Of a DNA stretch of 50,218 bases, positions 1 through 7,662 are shown in pieces. The stretch is from Paenibacillus camerounensis. Lineage in GTDB: Bacteria > Bacillota > Bacilli > Paenibacillales > Paenibacillaceae. A model generated the notes under the pieces. That model saw only the letters and a list, made by a program, of their open reading frames with translations, was not told the DNA's origin and did not search any database. The stretch is taken from NCBI RefSeq assembly GCF_000723885.1, contig NZ_CCDG010000063.1:1-50218 (forward strand). Reading direction: 5' to 3'. Both the position numbers and the translations under genes were made by a program. The stretch's first letter is position 1, and every line of letters starts with the position of its first letter.

Positions 1-2
1 TG

Positions 3-73
3 CGAAAAAACGAATACAATCTGCCACCATGAGGGCAAACTAGCCAAATGTATACGAAAAACCGAATACAATC
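3..73. repeat. Pair of 19-bp near-identical direct repeats
   Basis: A 19-bp sequence beginning CGAAAAA and ending CGAATACAATC lies at 3-21 and again at 55-73, with one mismatch and a 52-bp period. No gene is visible in 1-180. The repeats sit at the window edge, so more copies could lie to the left. Function is unknown. They could be regulator binding sites or part of a dispersed intergenic repeat. Confidence 0.5.
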
Positions 74-181
74 GGGGTATCAGGTCGTTTCTTCCATGTC
101 TCCTGATTCTTCACGTCAACCCCCTCCTTTACTTTTCATCGGAGTTATCCACATTTTTTTGCATTGTATAATTTCCTATAC

Positions 182-204
182 AAAAAAAACGGCATCGCTG
201 CCGT
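182..204 (-). terminator. Rho-independent terminator of tRNA-Lys
   Basis: On the minus strand, a 6-bp stem (ACGGCA/TGCCGT, 189-204) with a 4-nt loop is followed by a run of T residues (182-189). It lies 11 nt past the tRNA 3' end. A nearly identical terminator follows the second tRNA-Lys copy. Confidence 0.85.
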
Positions 205-215
205 TCTTCGTGTGA

Positions 216-288
216 TGGACTCTCAGGGGCTCGAACCCTGGACAAATAGATTAAGAGTCTACTGCTCTACCAACTGAGCTAAGAGTCC
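216..288 (-). tRNA. tRNA-Lys (anticodon CTT)
   Basis: A complete 73-nt cloverleaf on the minus strand. The acceptor arms GGACTCT and AGAGTCC pair, with discriminator base A. The D-arm GCTC/GAGC, the anticodon stem GTAGA/TCTAT with loop CTCTTAA (anticodon CTT, reading AAG) and the T-arm CAGGG/CCCTG are all intact. The 3' CCA is not encoded. It has its own SigA-type promoter and terminator, so it is probably a single-gene transcript. The sequence is identical to the tRNA-Lys at 12366-12438. Confidence 0.95.
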
Positions 289-336
289 GCATTATGTAGG
301 CTGTCAACAACCTTTGTTCTCAAAAGGAACTCTTAT

Positions 337-365
337 AATATACCTCGTGGCGATATAAATGTCAA
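337..365 (-). promoter_or_regulatory. SigA-type promoter of tRNA-Lys
   Basis: On the minus strand, -35 TTGACA (360-365) and -10 TATATT (337-342) are separated by exactly 17 bp. They lie about 50 bp upstream of the tRNA 5' end, a near-consensus housekeeping promoter. Confidence 0.8.
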
Positions 366-378
366 CTGTTTATTTTGA

Positions 379-408
379 AGCTGCCTGGGCCCACTCTGCC
401 GGGCAGCT
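379..408 (-). terminator. Hairpin after the two-component operon
   Basis: A 7-bp stem AGCTGCC/GGCAGCT, 39 nt downstream of the response-regulator stop, is followed on the minus strand by TCAAAATAAA rather than a pure T tract. It may act as a weak terminator separating the operon from the tRNA promoter. Confidence 0.4.
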
Positions 409-446
409 GTCATGCCTTTCCCGGTACAACGCTCCTCAACGTTCAA

Positions 447-1241
447 TCAATGGTCCGCCTCTCCCCTGCCAAATCTCTCCTGATAATAGCTTGGGGTACA
501 TCCCGCATATTTCTTGAAGATGGCTATAAAATATTTGTAATCCTTATAGCCTACATCTGCAGCAATTGCATATACCTTGTCCTCGCCGCTGCTCAGCAGA
601 TCCATCGCTTTTTGAATACGGTACCGGTTCAGAAAGTCGTTGAAGGTATAGGTTGTTTCACTCTTGAATGTCCGGTTTAGATACGTGGCGCTTACGCCTA
701 GGCTTTCAACCAGATCCTTAATGCCGATTTTCTCCGCATAATGCTCCTGGACATATTGAATCATTCTGGATACATAGCGGGACGACTTCCCCGGCAGCTT
801 CACAACAGACGCCTGCAGCAGCTCCCCGTTCCCGGCTCCGGAAGTAACCATCGCATTGTACTGGCGTTTCATTTCCAGCTGACTCTTAGCACGCTCTAGT
901 GCTGCTGATAACTGCTCCTGTTCAAGCGGCTTCAGCAAATACTCGGTAACCCCCAGCCGGATAGCATCCTTGGCCAGCCTGAATTCATCGTAGCCTGACA
1001 GGATAATATAGCTGCAATCCGCTTCCTCCACACTATGCTCAATCATGGATATCCCGTCCATCAGCGGCATATTCACATCAACAATCACAATATCGGGATG
1101 AAGCAGAGCGATCTGGCGGAGACCCTCCTCACCGTTCTCTGCTTCACCAACCACCACACACCCGGCCCCCATCCAGTCAAAGGTAAACCGCAGACCTTTA
1201 CGGATCATCTCTTCATCCTCTACCAGCAGCACCTTAAACAT
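447..1241 (-). CDS. YesN-like response regulator, AraC-type output
   Basis: A 264-residue cytoplasmic transcription regulator. The N-terminal receiver domain (about 1-120) has the acidic patch EDE at residues 8-10, the phosphoacceptor D55 in the IVIVDVNMP strand and the late Lys in LLKP. The C-terminal part (about 165-260) carries two helix-turn-helix motifs of the AraC/XylS type, typical of the YesN family that pairs with YesM kinases. The ATG at 1241 is chosen because an AAGGAGGAAG site lies just upstream and the receiver domain begins at residue 2. The gene overlaps the 3' end of the kinase by 8 nt, so the two are translationally coupled. It is the last gene of a five-gene minus-strand operon whose other members are an ABC importer and the kinase. 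The expected role is activation of that importer. The ligand is unknown. Confidence 0.88.
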   Translation of the reverse strand: MFKVLLVEDEEMIRKGLRFTFDWMGAGCVVVGEAENGEEGLRQIALLHPDIVIVDVNMPLMDGISMIEHSVEEADCSYIILSGYDEFRLAKDAIRLGVTEYLLKPLEQEQLSAALERAKSQLEMKRQYNAMVTSGAGNGELLQASVVKLPGKSSRYVSRMIQYVQEHYAEKIGIKDLVESLGVSATYLNRTFKSETTYTFNDFLNRYRIQKAMDLLSSGEDKVYAIAADVGYKDYKYFIAIFKKYAGCTPSYYQERFGRGEADH

Positions 1242-2928
1242 CCGCTTCCTCCTTCCTGTACGGCAGTACAAAAGTAACCCGGGTTCCTTCTCCCTGAGTA
1301 CTGTCAATCTGAATGCCATAACGTTCCCCGTACATCAGCACAAGCCGCCGGTGCAAATTATGCAGCCCGATATGGGGGGCACGGTTATCCTGAGACGCCA
1401 TAATAGCCCGCACCTCCTCCAGCCGTTCGCTGCTCATTCCTCCCGCATTATCTTTCACCTCAAGGAGCAGATCCGCACCCTCCACACGGCCTGTCACAGT
1501 AACCGCAACAGTCTGGCGCTGGCGGTAGCCGTATTTAATTGTATTCTCGATGACTGGCTGCAGCATCAGCCTGGGAACCAGTGCAGTCTTGGCCGCCTGG
1601 CTTACCTCTTCCCGGTAATGGAGCCTGTCCTTGAACCTTATCTGCTGCAGCTTCATGTACCCGGCAATATACTCCAGATCATCGCCAAGCATAACATGGT
1701 CCTTTTCGTTGCCAATGCTGTAGCGCAGATGTCTGGAAAGAGTAAGTACCATATCCTGGGCGAGCTTGTTGTCTACAACAATTGCGTAGCGGAGCGTCTC
1801 CAGCACATTAAATATAAAATGCGGGTGAAATTGCGACTGCAGGTGCTTAACCTCGATAACCCTGCGCAAATCGGACAGCTCCGCATTCTGGGCGACGAGC
1901 TCATTCAGCCGCTGCAGCATCTGATTATACTGGTTCGCAAGCGTCTCGAACTCATCCCCGGTCCCGATATAGACGTAAGAGTCCATGTTGCCTGACTCCA
2001 GCTCTCTGACGGCATAGATCAGCTTATCTATTGCCCGTGACTGGCGTGTGGAGATTATGCGGGCAGAATATTGAATAACAAGCCACAGCAGCAGACTAGC
2101 CATCACAAAAAATACAGCCAGTGACCAATAGGCGCTATGATTCCCCTCAGCAGCGCTTAACGTGTAAACTCGCCACTGGGACAACGGTATGTATGTTTCT
2201 TTACTATAATACTTCCCCTTATCTATCCACACGTAGCCCTTAGAATCGCTGGACAGGCTGTATTTATTCATCAGCCCCTGCGTCAGATTATTCGTAGTGG
2301 CAATAATGGTACGGTAAGGATCAGTAACCACGGCAATTTCGTTATTCTGCACAAAGATCAGCTTCTGCAGATCCAATTCATACAGCTGATAGATCAGATA
2401 ACCGAGCGCTGCCCCTCCGTTACGGATTTCATGGGCAAAGGTATAGGCGGTATAACGGTCATGCGAGAAGCGGATATGATTGGTTTCGGCAAGGAGTGGC
2501 AAGCCTTGGCTATGCATCCGCCGGGCAATCGCCTGCAGCGCAAGATCAGACGGTTCATCATTATAGTTGGCAGAGGAGGCCATGATCGTCCCGTCAGCAC
2601 TGATTATATACATAATGCTTTTTACCTGCTGCCGGTTATTGAAGCCGTAAAACCGCTCAAATACCTCTGGACCGTGATTCCGTGATCCGGCAAAAGATAT
2701 GACCGCATCCAGCGCTGCAGCTTCACTTATCTCCTTAACGTAGGAGCTGTAGACTTCCTCCATCGATGATTTGATCTGTTTGCCCGCTTCTGCCGTCTGG
2801 CTTACCAGCAAAAACCGTGAATTGATCATCATGAACACCAGGAACAGCACAAACAAAATGGAAATAGGCACAAGGGTATGCAGCAGAAACATCCTGCGCA
2901 GCGAATCCTTGAAGCTTCTCTTAACCAT
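1234..2928 (-). CDS. YesM-like membrane sensor histidine kinase
   Basis: A 564-residue membrane kinase. Two transmembrane segments (about 17-37 and 268-286) enclose a roughly 230-residue extracellular sensor domain. A HAMP domain (about 288-345) and the His_kinase domain of the LytS/YesM class follow. The phospho-acceptor is most likely H370 in FHPHFIFN, with an N-box Asn in PVIENTIKYGY and the glycine motif DNAGGM. The family normally has NPHF at this site; the leading Asn is His here. A GGGAGTGG ribosome site precedes the ATG. It lies downstream of the ABC permease gene (122-bp gap) and overlaps the regulator by 8 nt. Kinases of this class usually sense solutes, often together with a binding protein. 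The signal here is probably the substrate or the loaded binding lipoprotein of the adjacent transporter, which is inference. Confidence 0.88.
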   Translation of the reverse strand: MVKRSFKDSLRRMFLLHTLVPISILFVLFLVFMMINSRFLLVSQTAEAGKQIKSSMEEVYSSYVKEISEAAALDAVISFAGSRNHGPEVFERFYGFNNRQQVKSIMYIISADGTIMASSANYNDEPSDLALQAIARRMHSQGLPLLAETNHIRFSHDRYTAYTFAHEIRNGGAALGYLIYQLYELDLQKLIFVQNNEIAVVTDPYRTIIATTNNLTQGLMNKYSLSSDSKGYVWIDKGKYYSKETYIPLSQWRVYTLSAAEGNHSAYWSLAVFFVMASLLLWLVIQYSARIISTRQSRAIDKLIYAVRELESGNMDSYVYIGTGDEFETLANQYNQMLQRLNELVAQNAELSDLRRVIEVKHLQSQFHPHFIFNVLETLRYAIVVDNKLAQDMVLTLSRHLRYSIGNEKDHVMLGDDLEYIAGYMKLQQIRFKDRLHYREEVSQAAKTALVPRLMLQPVIENTIKYGYRQRQTVAVTVTGRVEGADLLLEVKDNAGGMSSERLEEVRAIMASQDNRAPHIGLHNLHRRLVLMYGERYGIQIDSTQGEGTRVTFVLPYRKEEADV

Positions 2929-3050
2929 TGCGCCACTCCCTTTCTGATACGTTCTACTATCATAACCGACTGGCCGGATTCACGAAACCGGCGGCGGGCT
3001 GCCCTCCGGATGAACAAAAGCCGGCCCGCTTACGCAGGACCGGTTCACTG

Positions 3051-4706
3051 TTACATGGTTACTTCTTTTTTGCCGGATAGCTTGAAGAACAGCAGCAGGG
3101 AGACCACAGTAATGGCTGTCAGCAGGGTTGACAGTGCGGCTGCAACCCCGTAATTGCCGCGTACAACCTCTGTGTAGACAGCAACCGTCATCGTCCGGGT
3201 ATTTCCCGTGTACAGAATGATGGAGGTGCTGAGCTCTGTTATAATGCTTATCCAGCTGATGATGGCCCCGGCAAATACACCTGAGATCATCATTGGAACG
3301 GTAATCTTGAAGAACGTCCGCATCGTGGAGGCTCCAAGGCTGATTGCCGCTTCTTCAATGCTGTCATTCACCTGATGAAGCACTGCAGCGCTGGAGCGGA
3401 TCGTGTAGGGCAGACGCCGGATAACAAAAGCGGCAATCAGAATAACAGCCGTTCCGCTCAGTACCAGCGGCTCCTTGTTGAAGGTAACCAGCAGGGCGAT
3501 CCCGAGAATGGAGCCCGGCACGATATAGGGCAGCATCGTGAAGGTATCCAGGACATTCGCGACTGCACCTTTGCGCTTTACTGTTACATAAGCGATCAGT
3601 ACGGCAGCAAGCGTGATAATGATGATCGTAATACTGGCCATCATAAAGGTGTTGTAGATGGAATCGCCAACTTTTGAGAAGGCTGCACGATAGCTGTCGA
3701 GAGAGTATCCGTCCACAAATATTTTACCGGAGGTCTTGAGGAATGACGTATACGCTACATATCCCTGCGGCAGCAGCGCCAGTAGAGTAAACAGATACAC
3801 GTAGGCGTGGGCTGCCACATTGGCGAACCCTTTGAGCTTTTTAGGTTCAATCGGATTCAGCGCACTCATGCTGTATGATTTCCGGTTAGCCACGAACTTC
3901 TGCACCAGAAACACAGCAACGGCGAACAGAACTACTATAACACTGATCGCAGCAGCAAAGCCGTCATCGCCTCCAACCTCACTGATAAATTCATTAAAGA
4001 TCAGCACCGGTACGGTCCGGTACCCTTCACCGATCAGCATCGGTGTGCCGAAATCGGCAAATGCCCTCATAAAGACCAGCAGTCCCCCGGCGAGTAAGGT
4101 CGGTGTAATCAGCGGTACGAGTATCTTCCACATTTTCCGCAGGCCCGTGCAGTTCATGCTTTCGGCTGCTTCCATCAGCGAGTTGTCGACATTCTTGAGT
4201 GCCCCTGACACGTACATAAAAATCAGCGGGGACAGCTGCAAAGTCAGCACAAGCAGGATACCGGAAAAGCCGTAAATATCAGGCATACGAATACCGAATA
4301 CACTGGATAAGAATGTGGTAATCACCCCGCTGCGCCCGAGCAGCAGAATCCATGCGTATGCGCCGATAAACGGGGCCGACATAGAGGAGATCAGAATCAG
4401 GATGCGGACTGTTGCACTTCCTTTTATTTTGGCAACCGTCATAATGTAAGCCAGCGGACCGGCCACCAGGATGGACAGCAGCGTGACACTTACCGTCACC
4501 TTAATGCTGTTCCATACCGCGTTCATATAATAGGCTTTGCTGAAGAATTTATGAAAGTATGCGAGCGAGAACTCGCCGGTTGTCCCGTCAAAGAAGCTTT
4601 TGATCAGCAGCATGAATAAAGGCAGAGCCAGGAATACAAGATATCCGGCAAAAATAATAAAGGTAATCAGCGACCAGATGTCCAGGCGCTTCATGCGGCC
4701 GCTCAT
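3051..4706 (-). CDS. Fused two-domain ABC transporter permease
   Basis: A 551-residue polytopic membrane protein. Two tandem binding-protein-dependent permease domains (about 1-275 and 295-550) each carry an EAA-type coupling loop: MEAAESMNCTGLRKM in the first half and IEEAAISLGASTMRTF in the second. One chain therefore supplies both halves of the channel. This arrangement is known from the FbpB/AfuB/PgtB-type importers for ferric iron, sugar phosphates and phosphonates. It overlaps the upstream ATPase gene by 4 nt (ATGA), a clear operon link. The hydrophobic N-terminus starting at MSGRMKRLDIW supports the chosen ATG. The substrate cannot be told from the permease alone. Confidence 0.88.
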   Translation of the reverse strand: MSGRMKRLDIWSLITFIIFAGYLVFLALPLFMLLIKSFFDGTTGEFSLAYFHKFFSKAYYMNAVWNSIKVTVSVTLLSILVAGPLAYIMTVAKIKGSATVRILILISSMSAPFIGAYAWILLLGRSGVITTFLSSVFGIRMPDIYGFSGILLVLTLQLSPLIFMYVSGALKNVDNSLMEAAESMNCTGLRKMWKILVPLITPTLLAGGLLVFMRAFADFGTPMLIGEGYRTVPVLIFNEFISEVGGDDGFAAAISVIVVLFAVAVFLVQKFVANRKSYSMSALNPIEPKKLKGFANVAAHAYVYLFTLLALLPQGYVAYTSFLKTSGKIFVDGYSLDSYRAAFSKVGDSIYNTFMMASITIIIITLAAVLIAYVTVKRKGAVANVLDTFTMLPYIVPGSILGIALLVTFNKEPLVLSGTAVILIAAFVIRRLPYTIRSSAAVLHQVNDSIEEAAISLGASTMRTFFKITVPMMISGVFAGAIISWISIITELSTSIILYTGNTRTMTVAVYTEVVRGNYGVAAALSTLLTAITVVSLLLFFKLSGKKEVTM

Positions 4707-5809
4707 AAGTGCGCTCCCCGGTTCAGATTGCGTTCGCCGGACGCATCATAGACATTGACTGTTCCTGAAAGGATGGCCAGTGTAACCTTCCGGCCGATAT
4801 CCACTACTGTACTTACTGCCGACTGCTGAATGATTTCTACTTCCTGCCCGTTTTCGAGCTCGACGACCAGATGTGTATTCAGTCCCAGAAAAACATTATT
4901 GACAACCTTTCCGGTGAGTCCCAGCCCGTCCTCCGAGAGTACAAATTCCTCCGGCCGGACTGATATTTTGACCTCTACCGCATCAGCAGGCGTCACTTCC
5001 GGCAACAGCTCCGGCATCTCAAATGTATAGCTGCTGCCAATACGAAGAACCGCCTTGCCTTCGGCACCTGCCTCCAGCTGTGCCTCTATTACATTTGTCC
5101 GCCCTATAAACGTTGCGACGAACAGATTAGCCGGACGCTGGTAGACATCCCTTGGGGTTCCTACCTGCTGGATGATGCCGGATTTCATCACTGCGATCCG
5201 GTCAGATACTGCCATCGCCTCTTCCTGATCATGCGTTACATATACCGTGGTAATTCCAACCTCGCGCTGAATCCGCTTAATGGCATTACGCATGTCGACA
5301 CGGAGCTGGGCATCCAGATTGGAGAGCGGCTCGTCCATGAGCAGCACGTCCGGATTAATGACGATGGCCCGGGCCAGGGCTACCCGCTGCTGCTGTCCTC
5401 CTGACAGGTTTTTGGGCATTCTGTTTTTGTACACTTCGATCTGTACCGTATCCAGAATCTCCCCGACTCTGCGCTGCTGCTCCTCCTTGCTGACTTTACG
5501 GTTCTGCAGCCCGAATGCAACATTCTCAGCAACATTTAAATGAGGAAAGATTGCATAATTCTGAAACACCATCCCGATATTCCGTTTGCCCGGCGGGACG
5601 GTATTCATCACCTTATCATTGAAACCAAGATCCCCGCCTTCAATACTGTTGAAGCCTGCCACCATCCGCAGCAAGGTCGTTTTCCCGCAGCCCGAAGGAC
5701 CCAAAAGGGTGAAGAACTCACCCTTTTGAATGTCCAGGGACAGCTCGGGGATAACGGTTGTGTCGCCATATTTTTTAACAATGTCCTTGAAGGATATCGC
5801 AACGCTCAT
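4703..5809 (-). CDS. ABC transporter ATP-binding protein (FbpC/PotA class)
   Basis: A cytoplasmic ATPase of about 368 residues that powers the adjacent importer. Walker A (GPSGCGKTT), Q-loop (VFQNYAIFPH), signature (LSGGQQQR), Walker B (VLLMDEP) and the switch His in VYVTHDQEEAM are all present. The C-terminal third (after about residue 240) resembles a TOBE-type regulatory domain. The ATG at 5809 is preferred. A GTG three codons earlier is possible, but GGGTG sits 6 nt ahead of the ATG. The gene follows the solute-binding protein gene by 44 nt and overlaps the permease by 4 nt. Confidence 0.9.
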   Translation of the reverse strand: MSVAISFKDIVKKYGDTTVIPELSLDIQKGEFFTLLGPSGCGKTTLLRMVAGFNSIEGGDLGFNDKVMNTVPPGKRNIGMVFQNYAIFPHLNVAENVAFGLQNRKVSKEEQQRRVGEILDTVQIEVYKNRMPKNLSGGQQQRVALARAIVINPDVLLMDEPLSNLDAQLRVDMRNAIKRIQREVGITTVYVTHDQEEAMAVSDRIAVMKSGIIQQVGTPRDVYQRPANLFVATFIGRTNVIEAQLEAGAEGKAVLRIGSSYTFEMPELLPEVTPADAVEVKISVRPEEFVLSEDGLGLTGKVVNNVFLGLNTHLVVELENGQEVEIIQQSAVSTVVDIGRKVTLAILSGTVNVYDASGERNLNRGAHL

Positions 5810-5853
5810 GTTATACACCCGCTTTCGTTTTAATTAGCTGTACTGATTCCGAA

Positions 5854-6900
5854 TTATTCCGCTATATCGGTAAAGAGCTCCGTGTAACGCTCTACAATGG
5901 CTGCTTTATGCTCTGCAACATAAGCTACATCCTCATCAATGACCTGGATTTGCTCAATCGGTGTCATGAAGTCGCCAATCGCGGCATCTGTGCGCAGGGG
6001 CCGGTTCGTCGTCTCCTGTCCAAGGGCATCCTGTCCTTCTGAGGAAATCAGAAAATCAATAAATTTCTTAGCGTTGTCCTGGTTTGACGAGCCCTTTACG
6101 ACTCCGGCTACTGCATCCAGGAATACCGTTCCTTCTTCAGGATATACAACCTTTACCGGGGCACCGTCTCTGACATAGCTGACTGCCGGATCTTCATAGG
6201 TTAACGCCACTACATATTCACCGTCTGCTACGCTTTTGTGCGCTTTGCTGGAGCCGCCGGCAATTTTACCATCCAGATTCTCCAGAAGCTTCGCTACATA
6301 ATCCCAGCCTGCTTCAGAGGTATAATCCCCGCCCATTGCTTTTAGCATATTAGTCAGCTGCGCAAATGCAGAGCTGGAGTTGGCAGGGTCAGCCATCGCA
6401 ATCTTGCCTTTCAGCTCCGGATTCAGCAGATCCTCATAGCCGTTAATTTCAATACTTCCTGCCAGATTTGTATTCACCAGCAAGACGCTGCCATCCGAGA
6501 CGTACGAGGTCATAATGCCTGTTGTATTCGTATGCCCTTCAAGTAAATCCTTATCATTAGGTGACACGTATTCCTCGAACAGATCTGCATTATCGTTAAA
6601 CAAGGCGTATGCTCCGCCGAACATGACGTCAGCATACGGGTTGGATTTCTCTGACTGAATCCGCTTGATCAGCTCACCGCTGCCTGCCGATACCAATTCC
6701 ACTGTAATGCCTGTCTGCTTCTCAAATGCAGGAACAAGTGCATTGATCATCGCTTCACTGTTCGGTGTATAGACCACCAGCTTGCTGGATGAACCGCTGC
6801 TGGAGCCCGACGCCGCTTCATCTGTTTTGCTACCACCGCATGCAGACAGCACCAGCACCACCATTGTAATAATAATTGACACGCTTAACCATTTTCTCAT
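5854..6900 (-). CDS. Extracellular solute-binding lipoprotein (AfuA/FutA-like)
   Basis: A 348-residue lipoprotein. The signal peptide ends in a lipobox LSAC with acylated C21, followed by a Gly/Ser-rich spacer. The mature part is a periplasmic-binding-protein type 2 fold (about 38-348) with the start LVVYTPNSEAMI. An AAGGGGTGAG ribosome site precedes the ATG. It is the first gene of the operon with the ATPase, fused permease and two-component system. The family is often annotated as ferric-iron binding. I see no Tyr-Tyr dyad of the sort FbpA uses for Fe3+. The motif LTYEDPAVSYVRDG resembles the branch that includes the sugar-phosphate binder AfuA of Actinobacillus. A phosphorylated or anionic organic substrate is therefore a better guess than iron, but this is inference. 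Confidence 0.85.
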   Translation of the reverse strand: MRKWLSVSIIITMVVLVLSACGGSKTDEAASGSSSGSSSKLVVYTPNSEAMINALVPAFEKQTGITVELVSAGSGELIKRIQSEKSNPYADVMFGGAYALFNDNADLFEEYVSPNDKDLLEGHTNTTGIMTSYVSDGSVLLVNTNLAGSIEINGYEDLLNPELKGKIAMADPANSSSAFAQLTNMLKAMGGDYTSEAGWDYVAKLLENLDGKIAGGSSKAHKSVADGEYVVALTYEDPAVSYVRDGAPVKVVYPEEGTVFLDAVAGVVKGSSNQDNAKKFIDFLISSEGQDALGQETTNRPLRTDAAIGDFMTPIEQIQVIDEDVAYVAEHKAAIVERYTELFTDIAE

Positions 6901-7000
6901 TTCCCGCTCACCCCTTATATGAATATAGGTCTATTTTAGCAGCTTAGAAATTCATTTAAATCCTATTATTCGACAAAATCATCTAAAATGCACAACTTAA

Positions 7001-7017
7001 TGTCACTTTATATGACA
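7001..7017. promoter_or_regulatory. Dyad upstream of the transporter operon
   Basis: TGTCA and TGACA arms (7001-7005, 7013-7017) are separated by 7 bp, about 100 bp upstream of the solute-binding protein start in the divergent region shared with the VOC gene. A regulator site is plausible, perhaps for the operon's own AraC-type regulator. No clear -35/-10 pair for the operon was found; TTTAAA and TAAAAT with 16-bp spacing nearer the gene is only a weak candidate. Confidence 0.3.
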
Positions 7018-7182
7018 CACAAGTCCATTTTAAGGTAATATAGCACTGATTGATTAACATAACATCAATTTCCCCTAGATGAACTGCACTTAGACAGACA
7101 CCCGGGCTTTCAGCATGTGCAAATTGACGTATAATGAATACAGCAGACGTATCGCATGAATCAGGACAGGAGGCATTTTATT

Positions 7183-7548
7183 ATGAAGCTAAGCCTTAAC
7201 TGGATTACACTTAGAGTACGCGACCTGGAGGCATCCCTCCATTTCTATCACCGGATTCTGGGTCTCCCTATTGAGCGGCAGTTTGAAAGCAGGGGCAGGC
7301 AGATCGTTATGTTAGGTCCGGAGGGACAGCCCAAGATAGAGCTGATTCAGGGAAGTGACCCTGCCTTGAAGCCTGAATGCGGGGTCTCTGTCGGATTCGA
7401 AACGGAGTCACTGGATGGAACTATCGAGGAATTAAAAAGCCACGGCATCCCGGTAGCCCGCGGACCCGTCTCGCCGAATCCGCATCTGCGGTTCTTTTAT
7501 GTGCTGGACCCGGACGGCTTTGAGGTGCAGATTGCGGAGCACAGCTAG
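7183..7548 (+). CDS. VOC family (glyoxalase/bleomycin resistance-like) protein
   Basis: A 121-residue protein with one vicinal-oxygen-chelate domain. The N-terminal part KLSLNWITLRVRDLEASLHF and the C-terminal strand FFYVLDPDGFEVQIAE are typical of the fold. A metal-binding set of residues is not certain, so it may be a catalytically different or binding member. The ATG at 7183 is chosen because AGGAGG lies 9 nt upstream (7168-7173); an earlier in-frame ATG at 7156 lacks such a site. A TATAAT hexamer at 7130-7135 could be its -10. It stands alone, divergent from the transporter operon and convergent with the PL11 gene. The substrate is unknown. Confidence 0.8.
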   Translation: MKLSLNWITLRVRDLEASLHFYHRILGLPIERQFESRGRQIVMLGPEGQPKIELIQGSDPALKPECGVSVGFETESLDGTIEELKSHGIPVARGPVSPNPHLRFFYVLDPDGFEVQIAEHS

Positions 7549-7604
7549 TCTGGTATAGCAGGGTGTCAGACAGCCTGACGGGCTGCAAATGAATGCACGG
7601 CAAC

Positions 7605-7642
7605 GCAAAACGACCGCCCTTTTAAATAGGCGGCCGTTTTGC
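7605..7642. terminator. Bidirectional terminator between VOC gene and PL11 gene
   Basis: A long stem pairs GCAAAACG (7605-7612) with CGTTTTGC (7635-7642), plus CCGCC/GGCGG inside, around a 10-nt AT-rich loop. T-rich tracts lie on both sides, so it can stop transcription from both convergent genes. Confidence 0.8.
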
Positions 7643-7662
7643 TTTTACAGATTGAAATGAAG

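Noticed and set aside
447..1319. Longer form of the response regulator starting at 1319
   Set aside because: The additional 26 residues lack a ribosome site and overlap the kinase coding region; the receiver domain begins at the ATG at 1241.
1351..1995. 214-codon plus-strand open frame opposite the histidine kinase
   Set aside because: It is antisense to conserved kinase motifs, with no ribosome site.
5854..6900. Annotation as a ferric-iron binding protein
   Set aside because: The family name is common for such proteins, but no Tyr-Tyr metal pair is seen and a coupled YesM/YesN system is more typical of organic solutes.
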